From: Rhodococcus sp. Leaf278
GTDB taxonomy: Bacteria; Actinomycetota; Actinomycetes; Mycobacteriales; Mycobacteriaceae
Direction of reading: 5' to 3'
NCBI RefSeq assembly: GCF_001426085.1
Contig: NZ_LMRR01000002.1
Span: 1,585-65,584, forward strand
DNA length: 64,000 nucleotides
This document shows, piece after piece, positions 60,666 to 64,000 of the stretch (its first letter is position 1; every line of letters starts with the position of its first letter). The notes beneath the pieces are model-generated. The model worked only from the letters and a program-made list of their open reading frames with translations, was not told the origin of the DNA and searched no databases. Made by a program: the position numbers and the translations under genes.

Positions 60666-61697
60666 TCACCCGTTGTTGTAGCGGGTCAGAACATGGATCC
60701 GCGAGGCCTCGTTGACCACGCCGTCCAGTGCGCCCCGTGCCTGCATGATCATTCGGCAGGCCAACCGTGCGTCGGCACGTAGCTCGTGATGCAGAACTGC
60801 GGACACCGCCCCGGACCGCAGCAGCACCCGATTGTCCTCGTCGAGGTCGTGGCCGATGAACACCCGGCACCTGCGCCCTGCGGCCTCGAATGCTCTGACG
60901 ATCGCGGTGTTCCCGCCCCCGATCGAGTAGACGGCTTCGATCGCCGGATTCCGGCCGAGAGCCTCCCGGACGAGGGTCTCGACGGTCGCGTCCAGGCCGT
61001 CGGTACCGGCGAGCTCGACGACGGTACGGCCGACTCCCGCACCCCGCTCTGCAGCCAGGGTGCGCAGAGTCGTTCGGAATCCCATCTCGCGTTCCTCTTC
61101 GCCACGAAAGGTATTGCTGCTCAGGGTGATCAACACGTCCCGATCCACGTCCCCGAGCCACTGATCGACCAGAAACGCGGCGGTGGCACCTGCCGCGCGA
61201 TTGTCGATGCCCACGTACCCGAGGCGATTCGAGGCCGGTACGTCGGTCACGTATGTCACCACCGGGGCACCGGTGCCGACCACTGCGTCGATTGCCTGAG
61301 CGACGTCGGGATCGTCCGGGGCCTTGAGTATGACTCCGTGAGTGCCACGGGCGACGAGCTTCTCGAGGGTCTCGACCATCGCAGGTACCGATTCGGTATC
61401 TCGGAAGTGGAACCTGCATCGGACGAGCGCAGGCGAGAGCATCGGCAGTTCGGCCTCGATCGCCGCACGGTATTCGGCCGAGAATCGTGGCGGCGTCTGC
61501 ATCACGACGTCGAACAGAAACTTGCGACCGTTCAGGCGAAGTTGCGATCGCTGCTTGTCCAGGTCTGTGATCGCCTGCTGCACTTCGGCTCTGGTGTCCT
61601 GCCGCACCCCCGGCCTGTCGTGCAGAACACGATCGACGGTGGCTTCGCTGAGACCGGCCTGCTGCGCGATCTCACGGACCTTGAATCGATGCCTCAT
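60666..61697 (-). CDS. LacI family transcriptional regulator
   Basis: 343 residues. The N-terminal LacI helix-turn-helix and hinge cover about 1-60 (VREIAQQAGLSEATVDRVLH, then DRPGVRQDTR), followed by a periplasmic-binding-protein-like sugar domain (GVILKAPDDPDV, then GYVGIDNRAAGATAAFL and YSIGGGNTAIVRAFE). It is convergent with the dioxygenase gene and divergent from the SDR gene. Shared operator-like words in front of both units suggest it represses them until a sugar or polyol binds. GAGG precedes the ATG. Confidence 0.9.
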   Translation of the reverse strand: MRHRFKVREIAQQAGLSEATVDRVLHDRPGVRQDTRAEVQQAITDLDKQRSQLRLNGRKFLFDVVMQTPPRFSAEYRAAIEAELPMLSPALVRCRFHFRDTESVPAMVETLEKLVARGTHGVILKAPDDPDVAQAIDAVVGTGAPVVTYVTDVPASNRLGYVGIDNRAAGATAAFLVDQWLGDVDRDVLITLSSNTFRGEEEREMGFRTTLRTLAAERGAGVGRTVVELAGTDGLDATVETLVREALGRNPAIEAVYSIGGGNTAIVRAFEAAGRRCRVFIGHDLDEDNRVLLRSGAVSAVLHHELRADARLACRMIMQARGALDGVVNEASRIHVLTRYNNG

Positions 61698-61720
61698 ACC
61701 GACCTCGTTTCCTGATGCCT

Positions 61721-61754
61721 TTTTGAGGGGTTTCGACGGTTGATCATAACCTCA
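61721..61754. promoter_or_regulatory. Candidate LacI operator in the lacI/SDR divergent gap
   Basis: TTTTGAGGGGTTTC (61721-61734) repeats words seen at 59391-59417, and GGTT-GATCAT-AACC (61738-61751) is a perfect 4-bp dyad with a TAACCT-like -10 on its right side. Flanking TGAGG and CCTCA form a larger imperfect dyad. Confidence 0.5.
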
Positions 61755-61774
61755 TCGGCCGCAACACTGAACGC

Positions 61775-62572
61775 ATGAATTCCTACCTGTCCGGTACACC
61801 CCTTCTCGAGAACTGCGTCGTTCTCGTCAGTGGAGGAACCCAAGGCGTCGGTGCGGGCGTCGTACGAGCCGCTGTTCGAGAGGGAGCTGTAGTCGCATTC
61901 ACCGGCCGACGCGTCGGCGTCGGTTCGGCGTTGCAGGACGAGTTGAACGCCGCCGGCCACACCGCCCACTTCATCGAGGCCGACGTCTCGGATCCCGACT
62001 CCGCTCGACGATCGGTCGAGCGCACGGTGGACAAGTTCGGACGAATAGACGCGCTGTGCAATGCCGCCGGGCTCACCACCCGGGGCACGCTGGTGGACAC
62101 CACTCCGGAGTTGTTCGATCAGCACATCGGCGTCAATCTGCGAGGCCCCTTCTTCACGATGCAGGCTGCAGTACAGAACATGCTCTCGCGCAGTGCAGCC
62201 GGGACCATCGTCAACATCATCTCGATTGCCGAGCACGGCGGCCAATCCTTCCTCGCCCCCTACGTCGCGGCCAAAGCAGGACTGGCCGGTCTGACGAAGA
62301 ACGCGGCCTACGCGCACCGGTGGGATCGCATCCGTATCAACGGGCTGAACATCGGCTGGACCGAAACCGAGGGCGAGACCGAGATACAGAAGCGCTTCCA
62401 CGGTGGTGACGACGACTGGGCCGCCACCGCGAACAACAGTGTTCCCATGGGCACGCTCGGCCAGGTGGACGAGATTGCCGACTTCGTCGTCCTACTGCTC
62501 TCCTCGCGCAGCGGAGTAGTCACCGGTTCCGTCATCGACTGGGATCAAACGGTCATCGGAGGGCAGGACTGA
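61775..62572 (+). CDS. SDR family oxidoreductase
   Basis: 265 residues with the classical SDR motifs: VVLVSGGTQGVGAGVV-like NAD-binding TGxxxGxG (GGTQGVGAGV), NAAGL, and the catalytic Tyr-Lys in YVAAKAG, with the Ser in ISIAEHGG. The clustered dehydrogenases suggest oxidation of a sugar or polyol. The ATG at 61775 has no evident Shine-Dalgarno sequence. It overlaps the next gene by one nucleotide (TGATG). Confidence 0.88.
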   Translation: MNSYLSGTPLLENCVVLVSGGTQGVGAGVVRAAVREGAVVAFTGRRVGVGSALQDELNAAGHTAHFIEADVSDPDSARRSVERTVDKFGRIDALCNAAGLTTRGTLVDTTPELFDQHIGVNLRGPFFTMQAAVQNMLSRSAAGTIVNIISIAEHGGQSFLAPYVAAKAGLAGLTKNAAYAHRWDRIRINGLNIGWTETEGETEIQKRFHGGDDDWAATANNSVPMGTLGQVDEIADFVVLLLSSRSGVVTGSVIDWDQTVIGGQD

Positions 62573-63579
62573 TGGGATCGCGAATCGGTGTCATCGGACT
62601 CGGACGTATCGGCGCATTCCACGTCGACACGCTGAGCACACTCGACGGCGTGGACAGCCTCGTCGTCACAGACGAGCGTCGGGAAGTGACCGAGGCAGTG
62701 GCGCAGAAATCGGGTGCCACAGCGGCCACGTCCGCGGCCGAGATGATCGCGTCGGGGGTCGACGGAATCGTCGTCGCCGCGGCAACGTCAGCGCACGCGG
62801 GGCTGGTTCTGGCGTGTGTCGATGCCGGGATACCGGTGTTCTGCGAGAAGCCCATTGCATTCACCGCGGCCGAGAGTCTCGCTGTGGTGCAGCGAATCTC
62901 GGGTGGCTCCGTGCCGGTTCAGATCGGATACAACCGCCGATTCGATCCCGCCTTCGTCGCCGCCAAGGCCGCTGTGGTCTCGGGCGAGCTCGGCCGGCTG
63001 CACACCGTCCGCTCGACCACCCTCGATCCTGCTCCCCCGCCGATGTCGTACATCGCCACCTCCGGCGGAATCTTTCGAGACTGCAGTGTGCACGATTTCG
63101 ATATCGTTCGATGGGTGGTCGGACACGAGGTCGTCGAAGTCTACGCGGCCGGGTCCAACCAGGGCGATCCCGAGTTCTCCGCAGTCGGCGACGTCGATAC
63201 CGCAACCACCACGATCACTTTCGAGAACGGCACGCTCGGCGTCGTATCCAACACTCGATACAACGGACGCGGTTACGACTGCCGCCTCGAGGTCCACGGA
63301 AGCGACGACACCGTCGTGGCCGGATGGGACCAGCAGTTACCGGTGCGCAACCTCGAGGCACGTGCAACTTTCCCCGATTCCACACCGCACAGCTTCTTCA
63401 TGGACCGCTTCGAGTCGGCCTACCGGGCCGAACTGTCTGCCTTCCTCCGCGTCGCCACCGGGGACATCCCCTCACCGTGCACGGCGAGCGACGCCCTCGA
63501 AGTCGCATGGATCGCCGAGGCCGCAACACTGTCCCTACAACAGCACCGACCGGTGCGGATCGACGAGGTACGTCCATGA
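62572..63579 (+). CDS. Gfo/Idh/MocA oxidoreductase (inositol 2-dehydrogenase-like)
   Basis: 335 residues. The Rossmann start IGVIGLGRIGAFHVDTL is followed by the EKP motif (CEKPIAFTAAESL) and the conserved GGIFRDCSVHDFDIVRWVVG with the catalytic Asp/His pair. Inositol 2-dehydrogenases (IolG) and related sugar dehydrogenases have this pattern; the polyol is not fixed. It overlaps the downstream gene by ATGA, so the SDR, this gene and the next form one transcript. Confidence 0.87.
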   Translation: MGSRIGVIGLGRIGAFHVDTLSTLDGVDSLVVTDERREVTEAVAQKSGATAATSAAEMIASGVDGIVVAAATSAHAGLVLACVDAGIPVFCEKPIAFTAAESLAVVQRISGGSVPVQIGYNRRFDPAFVAAKAAVVSGELGRLHTVRSTTLDPAPPPMSYIATSGGIFRDCSVHDFDIVRWVVGHEVVEVYAAGSNQGDPEFSAVGDVDTATTTITFENGTLGVVSNTRYNGRGYDCRLEVHGSDDTVVAGWDQQLPVRNLEARATFPDSTPHSFFMDRFESAYRAELSAFLRVATGDIPSPCTASDALEVAWIAEAATLSLQQHRPVRIDEVRP

Positions 63580-64000
63580 CCGCCATTCGTATTGCCGGAG
63601 CACCTATCTCGTGGGGAGTGTGCGAGGTTCCCGGCTGGGGCTACCAAATCCCGTCGGACCGCGTGCTGACCGAGATGCGCGGCGCGGGACTGACGGCCAC
63701 GGAGGTGGGACCGGAGGGATTCCTCCCTGCCGAGCCCGCCGAACTCGCACACACTCTCCAACGTCACGGCCTCACATCCGTGGGCGGGTTCGCGCCGGTG
63801 CTGCTGCACGAGCGAGATCACGACCCGGTTCCAGGCATCGGGCCTCTGCTCGACGCGTTCGTCGCGAGCCACGCCGAGGTTCTCGTGCTCGCCGCTGCCA
63901 CCGGCAGTGACGGTTACGACTCACGACCCGTCCTGAACGCCGATCAATGGACGACGTTGCTGCTCAACCTCGATCGGCTGCGTGCTGCCGCCGACAGCCG
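63576..64000 (+). CDS. Sugar phosphate isomerase/epimerase (IolE-like, partial, runs off right edge)
   Basis: The first 141 codons are present and the frame is open at the edge. IRIAGAPISWGVCEVPGWG is the typical start of IolE/xylose-isomerase-like TIM-barrel proteins (inosose dehydratase and relatives), and GPEGFLPAEP fits the second strand. With the Gfo/Idh/MocA and SDR genes upstream it supports inositol- or inosose-type catabolism. The substrate cannot be confirmed without the rest. Confidence 0.78.
   Translation, partial: MTAIRIAGAPISWGVCEVPGWGYQIPSDRVLTEMRGAGLTATEVGPEGFLPAEPAELAHTLQRHGLTSVGGFAPVLLHERDHDPVPGIGPLLDAFVASHAEVLVLAAATGSDGYDSRPVLNADQWTTLLLNLDRLRAAADS

Overview
The window is high-GC actinobacterial DNA and most resembles Rhodococcus or a close relative in the Nocardiaceae/Mycobacteriales. 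The clearest sign is gene order. From about 23 kb to 59 kb the genes lhr, nei, glpD, lpdA, amiA1, amiB1, punA, pmmB, upp, add, deoA, cdd and sdhCDAB run in the order I recall for Mycobacterium tuberculosis (around Rv3296-Rv3319). Other blocks are inserted between them. No rRNA, tRNA, insertion sequence, prophage or CRISPR array was seen.

Layout. (1) 1-5.1 kb: the biotinylated tail of an acyl-CoA carboxylase, then small housekeeping or unknown genes (DUF1707 membrane protein, haloacid dehalogenase, P-loop kinase, ATP-grasp protein, methyltransferase, VOC protein, small hydrolase). (2) 4.5-14.9 kb: purine catabolism, with a MobA-like nucleotidyltransferase, an NCS2 urate/xanthine permease fused to an OHCU-decarboxylase-like domain, free-standing OHCU decarboxylase, HIU hydrolase, urate oxidase, a PucR regulator and a two-gene xanthine dehydrogenase. 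Together these carry xanthine to urate to allantoin. (3) 14.9-17.9 kb: an Lrp regulator, a CPBP protease, an NAD-binding protein and a coiled-coil protein. (4) 17.9-22.2 kb: an acyl-CoA dehydrogenase divergent from an alpha-oxoamine synthase and an epimerase/hydrolase fusion, across a long AT-rich spacer. (5) 22.2-41.6 kb: DNA repair (lhr, nei), glycerol-3-phosphate dehydrogenase, an aminotransferase, LpdA, two M20 amidohydrolases and nucleoside/base salvage (punA, pmmB, upp). (6) 41.8-45.2 kb: five genes resembling type VII secretion accessories and substrates, including an NlpC/P60 hydrolase with a WXG motif, but no secretion machinery. (7) 45.2-46.3 kb: adenosine deaminase. (8) 46.5-53.9 kb: an amine (putrescine/GABA-type) uptake and oxidation regulon with its own Lrp regulator. 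(9) 53.9-59.3 kb: deoA-cdd, then the succinate dehydrogenase operon and a strong terminator. (10) 59.5-64 kb: a LacI-controlled sugar or polyol catabolic cluster that runs off the end.

Two patterns cut across the window. First, at least thirteen genes have a TANNNT -10 element 6-8 nt before the start codon, so they should be transcribed without a leader. This also fixes several start codons. Second, short repeated motifs tie regulators to targets: a 13-bp motif at the amine genes, an 11-bp motif at the LacI cluster, and an iron-box-like site upstream of sdhC/cdd. The observations I consider least explained are the permease fused to a decarboxylase-like domain that lacks the catalytic His, the alpha-oxoamine synthase locus, and the orphan type VII-like module.
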